A stretch of 64,000 nucleotides of DNA from Pseudoramibacter alactolyticus ATCC 23263 (GCF_000185505.1 NZ_GL622359.1:2019221-2083220); one strand, 5' to 3'. Counted from the stretch's first letter, positions 7,481 to 16,193 are shown. The notes: a model not told the origin generated them from the sequence alone. Made by a program: numbers and translations.

Positions 7481-7888
7481 TCAGGTTTTGGTAATATCAC
7501 AAATGGTGAACCCAAGGGTTCGCTTTAGGTAATTTAAAATTGCTTTAACCGCAGAAGAAACATCAGAAATACGGCCGGTGAAAATCAGTGTGCCGCTGAA
7601 ACGGTCGATAAAGCCGATATCGATATGTGCGGTTTTGCAGGCCATGTCGCCGGCAATTACGGCGATCTCCGGTGGGGTCATGCTTAAGATGCCAATGGCG
7701 GCCTGGGAGTAGTCGATGGCGGGATTCAGCCCCAATTTCTGATAAACGATGGCTTCCGGGCCCGCGATGATGTGGGCGAGGGTCACCTGTTTGCCAGGAA
7801 CAGTTTCCTGAATGATCCGCATTTTGCCCTCGTTGGATTTGAGAGCATCTCTTTCATTTAGAATTTGCTCCATCGGTAAATCTGCCAT
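7481..7888 (-). CDS. Bacterial microcompartment shell protein, EutS/PduU-like
   Basis: 135 aa, start ATG 7888 behind GAGGAAG rather than the ATG at 7906. It has the EutS/PduU hallmark IIQETVPGKQVTLAHIIAGP, the N-terminal beta-barrel strand of the circularly permuted BMC fold, then AIGILSMTPPEIAVIAGD and IDIGFIDRFSGTLIFTG, and ends in LGFTICDITKT. Such proteins form hexamers in the shell facets. An extra ~22-residue N-terminal lead precedes the domain. No other microcompartment gene lies in the window, so it is an orphan here. Confidence 0.9.
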   Translation of the reverse strand: MADLPMEQILNERDALKSNEGKMRIIQETVPGKQVTLAHIIAGPEAIVYQKLGLNPAIDYSQAAIGILSMTPPEIAVIAGDMACKTAHIDIGFIDRFSGTLIFTGRISDVSSAVKAILNYLKRTLGFTICDITKT

Positions 7889-7902
7889 GTTACTTCCTCG
7901 AT

Positions 7903-8082
7903 TCATTCGTCATCATTAGAATACATTTTTAATATAGCACGAGCGGCGACTGAAATAAAGGCAATAATTAGCGGAACAACCAAAAAAAATGGCGAGAACG
8001 CAGGGAAGCAAAGAAAAAAATGGATGTGGCGGAAATCGGGCCAATCTAAAAAATAAACGGGCCGCGGCATAGAATTGGGCAT
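7903..8082 (-). CDS. Small membrane peptide upstream of the shell gene
   Basis: Weak candidate of about 59 aa. It has a hydrophobic segment (FFLVVPLIIAFISVAARAI) followed by a charged tail KMYSNDDE, that is, one membrane helix. Its stop lies 15 bases from the shell-protein start, an operon-like spacing. No clear ribosome site precedes any of the clustered ATG/TTG codons between 8067 and 8091; ATG 8082 is a guess. No family recognised. Confidence 0.35.
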   Translation of the reverse strand: MPNSMPRPVYFLDWPDFRHIHFFLCFPAFSPFFLVVPLIIAFISVAARAILKMYSNDDE

Positions 8083-8152
8083 GGGCGGCAAACTATGCTA
8101 AAATCAAAGCAAAATCATAGCGCGACGCTATCATCAGGAAGGAAACAAGTGA

Positions 8153-9547
8153 ATGAAAAAGGGGGACATTACCACCGTTAAAATCGAACGCACCCGCTAT
8201 CCGGGCAAGGGCATCGGCCCGATTCAAGACGGCGGCACCGCCATCCCCTGCGCGGTGAAGGGCGCGGTTCCCGGGCAGATCCTTAAGGTGCGCATTTCGA
8301 AGAAGCGCAAGGGCAAGGCCGAAGGCAAGCTGCTTGAGGTGCTGGCGCCGGCGCCGGACGCCGTGACGCCGGTTTGCCCGATGTTCGGCCGCTGCGGCGG
8401 CTGCACCTATCAATCGACGGCTTATCCGCCACAGCTGGCGATGAAGGACGGTTGGGTGATGACGCTGCTGGCGGAGGCCGGCATCACGGGGTTTGAACAC
8501 CTGCCGGCGCTGCCCAGCCCGGAAATCTACGGCTATCGCAACAAGATGGAGTTTTCCTTTGGGGACGATTGCCCCGGCGGGCCGCTGATGCTCGGCCTGC
8601 ACGAAAAGGGCCATTTTTACAACATCGTTTCGGCTCAGGACTGCGCACTGGCGCATCCGGATTTTGGCGCGATTGTCACCGCGGTGCTGGACTATTTCAG
8701 ATCCCGGGGGGCTCAGGCTTTTCACAAACGGGCGCACACCGGGTTTCTGCGCTATCTGGTGGTGCGCCGGGGGGCGGCCACCGGCGAAATCATGGTTAAT
8801 CTGGTGACGACCAGCCAGGGCACATTGGACGATGCGGCCTTTGTGCAGGCGCTTGAGCATTTGCCCCTCGCCGGCAAGCTCGCCACGGTGATCCACTCGG
8901 TTTATGACGGGGTGGCGGACGTGGCCCGGGCCGACACGAGCCGGATGCTTTTGGGCGAGGGCATCATCCATGACACGATTTTGGGCATTGATTTTGCCGT
9001 GTCGCCCTTTTCTTTTTTGCAGACCAATACCCGCGGCGCCGAGACGCTTTACACCGCGGTGCGCCGGGCGGTGACCGCCGGCACCGAGCGCCGGGGCAGC
9101 GGCAAAAAGCCGGCCGTTTTTGATTTGTACTGCGGGGTGGGGACCATCGCTCAGGTGCTCGCCCCGATTGCGGAGCATGTGACGGGCATCGAGCTTGTTC
9201 CGGAGGCGGTGAATGCGGCCAGGGCCAACGCGGCGGCCAACGGTCTGACCAACTGTACCTTTATCGCCGGCGATGTGAAGGCGGAAGTGGGGAAGCTCGC
9301 CGAGGCGCCGGAGGTGATCGTGCTCGATCCCCCGCGGGAGGGCATTCATCCCAGGGCCCTGCCGGATATTTTGGCTTTTGCGCCGGCCTGCTTTGTTTAT
9401 GTCTCCTGCAAGGCCAGCTCCCTTGCCCGGGATTTGCCGGCTTTTGTCGCTGCGGGCTACCGCGTCGAGACGGTGCAGTGCGTGGATATGTTTCCCCAGA
9501 CGGTGCATGTGGAGTGCATAGCGTTGATACAAAGAGTGAAATCGTGA
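8153..9547 (+). CDS. rlmD: 23S rRNA (uracil-C5)-methyltransferase RlmD/RumA type
   Basis: 464 aa. An N-terminal TRAM domain (residues about 1-60) is followed by the iron-sulfur cysteines in CPMFGRCGGCTYQ, then the SAM-binding motif FDLYCGVGTIAQ, VIVLDPPREGIHPRAL, and the catalytic cysteine in VYVSCKASSLARDL. It methylates a uracil of 23S rRNA; the exact position (747, 1939 or both) cannot be assigned by eye. It ends immediately before the AT-rich accessory region. Confidence 0.92.
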   Translation: MKKGDITTVKIERTRYPGKGIGPIQDGGTAIPCAVKGAVPGQILKVRISKKRKGKAEGKLLEVLAPAPDAVTPVCPMFGRCGGCTYQSTAYPPQLAMKDGWVMTLLAEAGITGFEHLPALPSPEIYGYRNKMEFSFGDDCPGGPLMLGLHEKGHFYNIVSAQDCALAHPDFGAIVTAVLDYFRSRGAQAFHKRAHTGFLRYLVVRRGAATGEIMVNLVTTSQGTLDDAAFVQALEHLPLAGKLATVIHSVYDGVADVARADTSRMLLGEGIIHDTILGIDFAVSPFSFLQTNTRGAETLYTAVRRAVTAGTERRGSGKKPAVFDLYCGVGTIAQVLAPIAEHVTGIELVPEAVNAARANAAANGLTNCTFIAGDVKAEVGKLAEAPEVIVLDPPREGIHPRALPDILAFAPACFVYVSCKASSLARDLPAFVAAGYRVETVQCVDMFPQTVHVECIALIQRVKS

Positions 9548-9703
9548 AAATCCTGCATTTTAAGCAGTTTTACAAGCATTTTGTATTAAATGAAGATGAT
9601 GAAGGAGAAAAGAAAAACTCCTAAAAATTATATTGATGCTTATATTTGTATTAATACGGTGTGTGGAGATACAAAGAATTATTTAGGAGGGGAGAAATAA
9701 GGA

Positions 9704-11413
9704 ATGACTAAATTCAAAGGGAAAAATTTTGAAATAGGTGGTAAGTTATATAAATTTATTGAACGCATAAGGGATGGGGGAAATTCAAGAGTCTGGTCTG
9801 CAGAAAGTGGTAATGAAAAATTTGCCATAAAAATTTTAAATGAGGGTAAGAAAAAAGAACGCTTTAAAAAAGAAATAGAGTTTTGCGAAAATAACAAACA
9901 TGATAATCTGATTCCAATATATGATCATGGGGAAATTGACAATGCACTCTGCTACGTAATGCCGCTTTATGAAAATAATTTAGCAGATTTAGTAAAAAAT
10001 GGAATTAGTATTGAAGATGGATTTGACTACATATTTCAGATTTGTAGTGCTCTTGAGTTTCTTCACTGTAAAGATGTGATTCATAGAGATTTAAAGCCTG
10101 AAAATATTTTAGCAAAGAAAGGTAGATTGGTTTTAGCAGACTTGGGTATTGCTCATTTTGAAAATTCGTCTTTAACGAATAAAAATGATTTGTTGGCAAA
10201 TAGAGGATATGCAGCTCCAGAACAAAAGATAAAAGGCTTATCAAAAGAAATTACTAGTGCTGTTGATATATTTTCTTTAGGAATGATTATAAATGAAATT
10301 TTCACTGGAAAAAAACCCGGAGGATCTAATTTTACTTTAATATCTGATATATATCCATGGTTAATGGATATTGACAAGTTAGTAGAAAATTGCATGAAAC
10401 AAAATCCTAATGAACGACCAACAATTAAGGAGATATCACTTGAAATAAAACTTCAATTCAATGGATTGAAAGAAGAAAAAAAGTCAATTGAAGAGAATTT
10501 AGAATATGATTTTAAAGAATTAGGGATAGCTAATATTTGTAATAATGAGATAAAAGACAAAATTATAGAACAAGCTATGAATGATATATTGACAGCAAAA
10601 CATTTTTTTAAGAATAAAATTGCACAAGATTTAGAAAAATATAATCACAATTACCATTGTAATATACATTATAAACTTGATACAAGGCTGAGAAGTACGT
10701 ATATGGAATATTTATTAAAGGAGCAATGCAAAAGAAAATTTTTGCACGAGAGCAATGTGTATGGGAAAGGTGATACGTATGAACCATTAAATTTAAATGA
10801 TAATGCTGAAGATAAAGAACTCTATGAAAAACTTTCATCTTTTTTATATCAAAATTCTATTCATAATGGAGAAATACTAAAATTATTTAGTTCCTGTTGT
10901 AATTATCATTGTAATGAAATCATTAGAGATCTTGATAAGATTCAAAAAGAAGTTGCAGATTTAGATGATGCTCCAATATTGTATATTGTTAAGAAAATTA
11001 TGAATATTAAAGATGATAATGATGATATACATTTGGAGAATGGAATTTCAGCAAACTGGGAGGAGAGCATATCCTGTTATGACAGTAAAAATACTTATAT
11101 GGAGCTATATAGTGAAGATTATCAAAAAGATGAAGTAGAGACAATATTGAGAAAATTCAATGAGGAGTATAATCCGATTGTTACTAGGAAAGATAAAGTA
11201 TTTGTGGTTAGATTTGCAGATGAAAAATCATATAATGTTTTTAAAAACTATGCATTGGAACTATCAAAACCATATTATATATTTGAAGGCGATGTACTTG
11301 ATTTAATTAGAATAGAAAAAGAATACGAAGGGATTATTGAACTAAAGCCGTGGGGGCTATTTGATGTCAAAAATGTTTTGGCTAAAATTTTAGGATTTCG
11401 AAAGGACTACTAA
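9704..11413 (+). CDS. Ser/Thr protein kinase with uncharacterised C-terminal region
   Basis: 569 aa, AT-rich and lysine/asparagine-rich unlike its neighbours on the left. The kinase domain occupies about residues 15-260: the glycine loop is atypical (RIRDGGNSRV), then AIKIL with K43, HRDLKPENIL (127-136), ADLG in place of DFG (145-148), APEQ (171-174), and GMIINEIFTGKKP. No PASTA repeats or membrane helix follow. The C-terminal 300 residues are helical and acidic and end in a small alpha/beta-looking segment. This architecture is seen in accessory kinases rather than the housekeeping PrkC type. Start behind TAGGAGGGGAG. It may regulate or act with the three genes downstream. Confidence 0.85.
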   Translation: MTKFKGKNFEIGGKLYKFIERIRDGGNSRVWSAESGNEKFAIKILNEGKKKERFKKEIEFCENNKHDNLIPIYDHGEIDNALCYVMPLYENNLADLVKNGISIEDGFDYIFQICSALEFLHCKDVIHRDLKPENILAKKGRLVLADLGIAHFENSSLTNKNDLLANRGYAAPEQKIKGLSKEITSAVDIFSLGMIINEIFTGKKPGGSNFTLISDIYPWLMDIDKLVENCMKQNPNERPTIKEISLEIKLQFNGLKEEKKSIEENLEYDFKELGIANICNNEIKDKIIEQAMNDILTAKHFFKNKIAQDLEKYNHNYHCNIHYKLDTRLRSTYMEYLLKEQCKRKFLHESNVYGKGDTYEPLNLNDNAEDKELYEKLSSFLYQNSIHNGEILKLFSSCCNYHCNEIIRDLDKIQKEVADLDDAPILYIVKKIMNIKDDNDDIHLENGISANWEESISCYDSKNTYMELYSEDYQKDEVETILRKFNEEYNPIVTRKDKVFVVRFADEKSYNVFKNYALELSKPYYIFEGDVLDLIRIEKEYEGIIELKPWGLFDVKNVLAKILGFRKDY

Positions 11414-11438
11414 ATTTTTGGCATTTTGATATATTTTT

Positions 11439-11714
11439 ATGGATGAGTCACGCCGAGACGGTTGTATGGAGGGCAAGAAGGTAGACTTGTCTGATGTCAA
11501 GAGTGCGCATATTGATCTAAAGAGAATGTTCGTTTCAGAAGGAATCGACATATTACGATTTTGGAAGAATGTTGGTTTTATGTCTCTTAAGTCGTTGAAC
11601 TTTAAAAATGTTGGAAAGAAAGTTGATGATTTATTATGGATGGTTCTAACTTTGCAATCAAAAAACAAAACGATTTGCTTGGACGCGCATCATTTGCTAA
11701 TGAAGGGAATATAA
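11439..11714 (+). CDS. Short hypothetical ORF between kinase and membrane cassette
   Basis: Up to 91 aa (another ATG at 11466), no recognised family, no good ribosome site. Its stop overlaps the ATG of the next gene as TAATG, which could mean translational coupling. It may equally be a chance frame, since an alternative in-frame N-terminal extension of the next gene covers part of it. Confidence 0.3.
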   Translation: MDESRRDGCMEGKKVDLSDVKSAHIDLKRMFVSEGIDILRFWKNVGFMSLKSLNFKNVGKKVDDLLWMVLTLQSKNKTICLDAHHLLMKGI

Positions 11715-13159
11715 TGAATTCTACAGAGAATGAGTGCAATGCAATACTTGGTCTGGATATCACAGAAGACCGATTCAGTTTTACCTCTTCGATTGAATCT
11801 GCCATAATAAAGGCAAAGGGGGAGCTGGCTGATTTGCAGGAGACAATTGCTTCTGTTCAGAAAATGAAGTCGGATTGTGATAAACGTGACTATGCTCTTG
11901 CGGCAAGCTCTGGAGCGTTATGCGGAATAATCAATATATTTTTGGTGGGCGAACCTGGGGAATCCCCATTTGGAGGTATTACTGACAAATGGTTCGCTAA
12001 TCGTACAATAGATTTTGCAAAATTCTGTGGCTGGGACGGAAAAGACAATGGTGCGTTGTCTTCCGCAATAAACTTTCTCGAAAAGAAATTTAAAATTCCA
12101 TATGACCAGCGAGGGGCAGGAGATGTGGGGAGCATCGTCTTCGACTTAAATTCGGTCAATCATCATTTTAAGTCTTTGGGACATAATTCAACTTTACTGG
12201 GGTTGTTTTTCTCAATACTTGATCAGTTTGCAACCCCGAATCAAGCACATTTTATTTCCGGCGGAGAACTGATAGCACTCCAGAATGCTGACGGAAGTTT
12301 TGAACTAAAGGGAGACAGCACTCCTGGCAAATTGTTCTGTGGTTTTGTAAATTGGTTCGGACATTTGATTTCTGACGTGTCTGGCTCTTCAGGCAGCAAA
12401 GGCCGAGGCATGGGGATTCCGTCTCCGTTTTGGGCATGGACAAATGACATTATTACGATCAAACGTACTTTGAAAATAGAACCATCTGAATTTGATAGGA
12501 ACCTGAATGAACTTGCATTAAGCATATACAAGCAAGGTTATGATATTAGATTCCAAGCAGCACAAGCTATTCCTGTATTGATTAACGAAGTTTTGGTCCG
12601 GTTGATATATGCAGTAAGACGGATGATACAGTATTTCAAGATAACAGAGCGAAGCGAACGCTCAGAAACTATACTGTGGCAAAAATATGAACCGTTTTCG
12701 AATCTCTCCGTAAAAAGAATGTTGATGGTCGCGCATGGTGTCTTTTGTATGATGGATATCGGAGATGCAACAATACGCGAATTGGCCATGGGCGGTGGGA
12801 CTTTTAATGTCACGGAATTTGCTCTTCGGTTTAATATTGCAGGTATAGGACGCTTTGCAATCTCGCTGTATGGTGAGGCCAAGCGGGTGGTTGGGATACG
12901 CAGGGCTGAAAGCAATGCGGCATTCGCGGAGAGAGAAAAATATATCGTTGAAAGTTATTTGGATGCGCTATTGCTATTATCTGAAAAATATGCAGATCAG
13001 GATCTTGTTAATTTTGTGGATGATTTTAAGAATAGCGATATGTATGTCAAGGCATTCGGGAAATCCGGGAAGCTTGCTGAACTTAGAGGTGTTCCTGAAG
13101 AAAAAATACTGAGAATTAAATCAGACATAGATATGTATTTTGGAGGTAGAAAACAATGA
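11714..13159 (+). CDS. Uncharacterised protein with conserved His/Asp/Ser-rich motif
   Basis: 481 aa from ATG 11714 (GAAGGG upstream); an in-frame ATG at 11636 would add 26 residues. Visible parts: a coiled helix at the N-terminus, a hydrophobic stretch LAASSGALCGIINIFLVG (around residue 60), an NHHFKSLGHNSTLLGLFFS segment, and a polar glycine/serine block GHLISDVSGSSGSKGRGMG followed by IPSPFWAW. It ends in helices and YFGGRKQ. I recall similar proteins only as hypotheticals and assign no function. Its stop codon overlaps the next start by four bases (ATGA), so the genes are co-translated. Confidence 0.75.
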   Translation: MNSTENECNAILGLDITEDRFSFTSSIESAIIKAKGELADLQETIASVQKMKSDCDKRDYALAASSGALCGIINIFLVGEPGESPFGGITDKWFANRTIDFAKFCGWDGKDNGALSSAINFLEKKFKIPYDQRGAGDVGSIVFDLNSVNHHFKSLGHNSTLLGLFFSILDQFATPNQAHFISGGELIALQNADGSFELKGDSTPGKLFCGFVNWFGHLISDVSGSSGSKGRGMGIPSPFWAWTNDIITIKRTLKIEPSEFDRNLNELALSIYKQGYDIRFQAAQAIPVLINEVLVRLIYAVRRMIQYFKITERSERSETILWQKYEPFSNLSVKRMLMVAHGVFCMMDIGDATIRELAMGGGTFNVTEFALRFNIAGIGRFAISLYGEAKRVVGIRRAESNAAFAEREKYIVESYLDALLLLSEKYADQDLVNFVDDFKNSDMYVKAFGKSGKLAELRGVPEEKILRIKSDIDMYFGGRKQ

Positions 13160-13764
13160 GCAAGCAAAAGTCAAAGTTTGAACTCGCACGGGAAGAGGCA
13201 GAGGCATCAATCAGCAAAACGAATGAGAAGATTGCAGACCTTGGCGAGCACACGAATAAGCTTTATGAGGAACTGACCGCCATTCAGAAGAAATTTGACG
13301 CCATCAGGAAGATTCCGAGTGGTAAGCATCTGGAATACGAAGAGCTGAAGAAAATCAGATTGAATTGGAAACAGAAGATCGAGAAGATTGAATCTGATTA
13401 TCGGGATGCCAAGGTGAAACATGCAGGTGCCGGCGCTGCAGGTGTTGGAGCAGGAGCCGCTGTCGCAGCACTTGGCCCGACAGCGGCGATGGGAGTTGCG
13501 ACCACATTCGGCGTTGCGTCTACAGGGACGGCAATATCGATTTTAAGCGGAGCTGCAGCTACTAACGCTGCACTTGCATGGATTGGAGGCGGCGCGCTTG
13601 CCGCTGGCGGCGGCATGGCTGCCGGGAATGCTTTGCTGGCGCTTGCCGGTCCTGTAGGATGGGCAATCGCAGGAGTAGCGTTTATCGGATCCGGTTTCCT
13701 TTTTTGGAAAAACAAGCGCGACAAGGATCGCCTTGAGGATATTTTTACGCAGATCGGCAAGTGA
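13156..13764 (+). CDS. Coiled-coil protein with glycine/alanine-rich membrane hairpin
   Basis: 202 aa. Residues 1-90 are a charged coiled coil (EEAEASISKTNEKIADLGE and onward). Residues about 92-187 are almost wholly Ala/Gly/hydrophobic, e.g. GAAGVGAGAAVAALGPTAAM and GGGALAAGGGMAAGNALLAL, typical of glycine-zipper helices that insert and oligomerise in membranes. A short basic tail FWKNKRDKDRLEDIF follows. No signal peptide. Base composition in the hydrophobic half is higher in GC than in flanking genes because of Ala/Gly codons. Middle gene of a tight three-gene unit. Confidence 0.75.
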   Translation: MSKQKSKFELAREEAEASISKTNEKIADLGEHTNKLYEELTAIQKKFDAIRKIPSGKHLEYEELKKIRLNWKQKIEKIESDYRDAKVKHAGAGAAGVGAGAAVAALGPTAAMGVATTFGVASTGTAISILSGAAATNAALAWIGGGALAAGGGMAAGNALLALAGPVGWAIAGVAFIGSGFLFWKNKRDKDRLEDIFTQIGK

Positions 13765-13767
13765 GAT

Positions 13768-14232
13768 GTGAAATCACACGATTTGGCTATTAGGGAGTTA
13801 AACGAACGGATCAGAAGAATTGACGATGCGACGTTAAAACTTAATGAAGTGATTGAGAAAATCAGTACATTCGGGCTGGACTATGAAAAGATGACGGAAG
13901 CACAGCAATATGAGTTGGGTGCGTATGTCAATCTTATGAATGCATCCACGCAGTTGCTTGTCAACCCGATTATGGGACTGAGGCCGAAATATAACGAAGA
14001 AGATTTTAAAAAGTATAAGATAGCCAAGAACAAGTATGAACTTAGTGAAAAAGAGCGCGCATTGATTATTTATCTGGCCAATCTTTTATGTGAAATCGAA
14101 ATAAAGGATACGGATAAAAAGCCGTTATGGAAGTATTTCAAAAATGATGAGAAGTTTCTGACAGCAATGAAACTGTCAAAAAAGGATTTTTTTGATATTA
14201 TTGAAATGGCGGAGACTATAAAGACTGGTTAG
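13768..14232 (+). CDS. Small helical protein of the three-gene cassette
   Basis: 154 aa, GTG start three bases after the previous stop. Predominantly helical and charged: RELNERIRRIDDATLKLNE followed by a more hydrophobic centre (YVNLMNASTQLLVNPIMGL) and a lysine-rich end. No known domain seen. Spacing shows that it is expressed with the two preceding genes; it could be a chaperone, immunity or regulatory partner of the membrane hairpin protein, but that is only inference. Confidence 0.65.
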   Translation: MKSHDLAIRELNERIRRIDDATLKLNEVIEKISTFGLDYEKMTEAQQYELGAYVNLMNASTQLLVNPIMGLRPKYNEEDFKKYKIAKNKYELSEKERALIIYLANLLCEIEIKDTDKKPLWKYFKNDEKFLTAMKLSKKDFFDIIEMAETIKTG

Positions 14233-14717
14233 AGATGGTGAGCGTATAAATGCCGCCAGATAAAATTAATTGGCATGATGTCTGAAGAATTTGATCTTAA
14301 CAAAATGGAAGTGGAATTGTTTTGCAGATGAAAGATAGAGCAATAGCCGGTAAGCAGTAGATTACGTTTCGATCAATGATGAAGAGAGGTCTTCGGATAA
14401 ATGGGCGGAATTCTTTGTTAAAAAGCTGATGCAAAGCATAGAGTCGGACAGGAATTCCGAGTTTTGGCCGTTAAAAGACAGTTGAGGGGATGGATATTTT
14501 TGAGAACGGATGACGAAAATGTGAGAGGGTTGGGTTGCCAAGTTAGATGCCGGGGGCGGGTGCGCAAGATAGATGTCAGGGGCTTATTGAGTGTTCGGGA
14601 TAGATGTTAGAGCTGGAAAGGCGCAAAATAAAGCAGAAGGTCACGGGATGTTAATTCGCGTTGCTTGAGGCAACGGAGCAGAATGAGGTAAGGTATTTGC
14701 GAAAGGGGGTTTTGATC
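14233..14717 (+). other. Gene-free stretch with a coding remnant and short repeats
   Basis: Contains a stop-bounded C-terminal fragment at 14360-14485 encoding DYVSINDEERSSDKWAEFF and about 20 further residues, with no start, so probably a gene tail. Around 14541-14612 there are three imperfect repeats of a TAGATG core (AGTTAGATGCCGGGGG, AGATAGATGTCAGGGG, GGATAGATGTTAGAGC) about 27-31 bases apart, possibly the end of a lost insertion element. Confidence 0.4.
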
Positions 14718-15227
14718 ATGCTTAGTGAAAACATTAAAACGATCAGAAAATCAAAAGGACTTTCGCAGGACGAACTTGCAGTTAAGCTGAACGTAGTACG
14801 ACAGACCGTATCCAAATGGGAAAGGGGATTATCAGTTCCCGATTCTGAGATGCTGATTTCCATATCGGAAGTGCTTGAAACGCCGGTAAGCACGCTGCTT
14901 GGAGAAAGTATTAATGAGTCGGAGGCAAGCGAACTAAAGGCGATTTCTGAAAAACTTGAAGTCATTAATCTTCAGCTGGCGCAGCGAAAAGAACGAAGCA
15001 GACGATTGCTGCATGGATTATTTATCATCTTGTGTGCCATCACGGTTCTTATCTTTGCGGTCATTGGCATAGCTGGCAGCCCTTATCTTGGGTGGGATTA
15101 TAGCGATCCGGAAATTGCGGTTGCCGGTACGTTATTTCATGCGTTTGAGTTTGTCTTTGTAAGAATGGCACCGATTATTTTCATCGCCGGCATTATTGGA
15201 AGTGTTCTGACAAGAAGAAAAGTATAA
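14718..15227 (+). CDS. XRE-family regulator with C-terminal membrane helices
   Basis: 169 aa, start ATG 14718 behind AAAGGGGG. The N-terminal helix-turn-helix (about residues 1-60) reads LSENIKTIRKSKGLSQDELA and VVRQTVSKWERGLSVPDSEM, a classic Cro/CI type. A linker rich in Glu/Ser follows, then two hydrophobic segments: FIILCAITVLIFAVIGIAG and a second near IIFIAGIIGSVL. Membrane-tethered XRE regulators of this form are common in Clostridia, often next to accessory transport genes; the target here is unknown. Confidence 0.85.
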   Translation: MLSENIKTIRKSKGLSQDELAVKLNVVRQTVSKWERGLSVPDSEMLISISEVLETPVSTLLGESINESEASELKAISEKLEVINLQLAQRKERSRRLLHGLFIILCAITVLIFAVIGIAGSPYLGWDYSDPEIAVAGTLFHAFEFVFVRMAPIIFIAGIIGSVLTRRKV

Positions 15228-15244
15228 AAATAGTTGCTGACAAA

Positions 15245-15361
15245 AAAGAGCAAGCTGCCCTATAGGTAAATCCCAAGGGCAGCTTGCTCTGTCTCTGTCT
15301 AAGTTTCAACTTGTCAAAAAATCAAAAATTTGGAGTCGCTCTTATATTTTGTAATGTCAAT
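15245..15361. repeat. 117-bp direct repeat, copy 1 (recombinase 3' end and terminator)
   Basis: Identical to 19674-19790 except for two substitutions. It contains the hairpin GAGCAAGCTGCCCT...AGGGCAGCTTGCTC, with a T-run on the minus strand, and the last codons of a serine recombinase. The second copy lies 4,429 bp away in the same orientation. Confidence 0.95.
15246..15288 (-). terminator. Rho-independent terminator of the recombinase remnant
   Basis: Minus strand: 14-bp stem GAGCAAGCTGCCCT pairing with AGGGCAGCTTGCTC, then TTTTTT. Confidence 0.85.
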
Positions 15362-16192
15362 GTTGACGCCGGATTTGAATTCGACGGTAAATGTCTCTGC
15401 ATAGACGGTAATCTTCTGGATGAGTTTCCGGACGTCTGCCTTATCAAATTTGCGGATGCCCGTTTTCTGCCCGGCGATGAAGTCCTGCAGCTCCTTGATT
15501 CGGTTTATGGCTTCTTCCCGGCTGTGGCTGTTGATGGTGGCTCTTTCCTTTTGCTTGCGGAGCCGGAAGGTCTCGTCTGCGATGGCATTGTAGTCCTGCT
15601 TCAAGCCTCGTAGCAATCTTGTCCATGCTGGAGCCCTCCAGGTACTCGCGATAGATTCGTTTTACGACCTTTCCCTGCTGGTATCGATATAAAGTCCAAT
15701 TTTCACGTTCTGGCTGAGGATTGGCTCTTTCTGCTGGGCAAGGCTGGCCATGATCGTGATCAGCACCTCGCTTTTGGCATCCATTGTGTTGATGGACTCT
15801 TTTTCAAAATAGACCGAGATGTTCTTGTCCTTGAGTTGTCGGATGTACTGCAGACAGTCGAGGGTGTTGCAGGCAAAACGGGAAATCGATTTGGTGATGA
15901 TCATGTTGATGTTCTCAGCCATGCACTCGTCGATCATGCGGTTGAATTCGTCTCGCTTTTTGGTGTTGGTGCCGGAGATGCCGTCATCCGAGAAAATGTC
16001 CGCCAGCTCCCACTGTGGATTTTGCTGAATGTATTCTGTGTAGTGACTGACCTGCACATCGTAGCTGGTTTCCTGCTTATCGGAATCGGTACTGACTCTG
16101 CAGTAGGCAGCAACACGGAGTTTAGGCGCATTGTCCTTGCTGACGCTGTTTCCGACCTTAGGTCTAGCCGGGATAAAGGTTACGTTTGCCAT
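15314..16192 (-). pseudogene. Decayed large serine recombinase
   Basis: The N-terminal resolvase domain is intact in sequence: [20 protein letters not shown] with the catalytic serine, [18 protein letters not shown], and MASLAQQ. After [10 protein letters not shown] the frame breaks. Pieces of the recombinase domain ([20 protein letters not shown]) and of the C-terminal coiled coil (ERATINSHSREEAINRIKEL to SKFLIF) follow in shifting frames. The total length of about 290 codons against 500 or more in the family means that at least two internal segments are missing. It is the integrase of a lost integrative element. Confidence 0.85.
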
Positions 16193-16193
16193 C

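Noticed and set aside
8093-9532. 479-aa minus-strand frame opposite rlmD
   Set aside because: Arg/His-rich shadow of rlmD with no recognisable fold.
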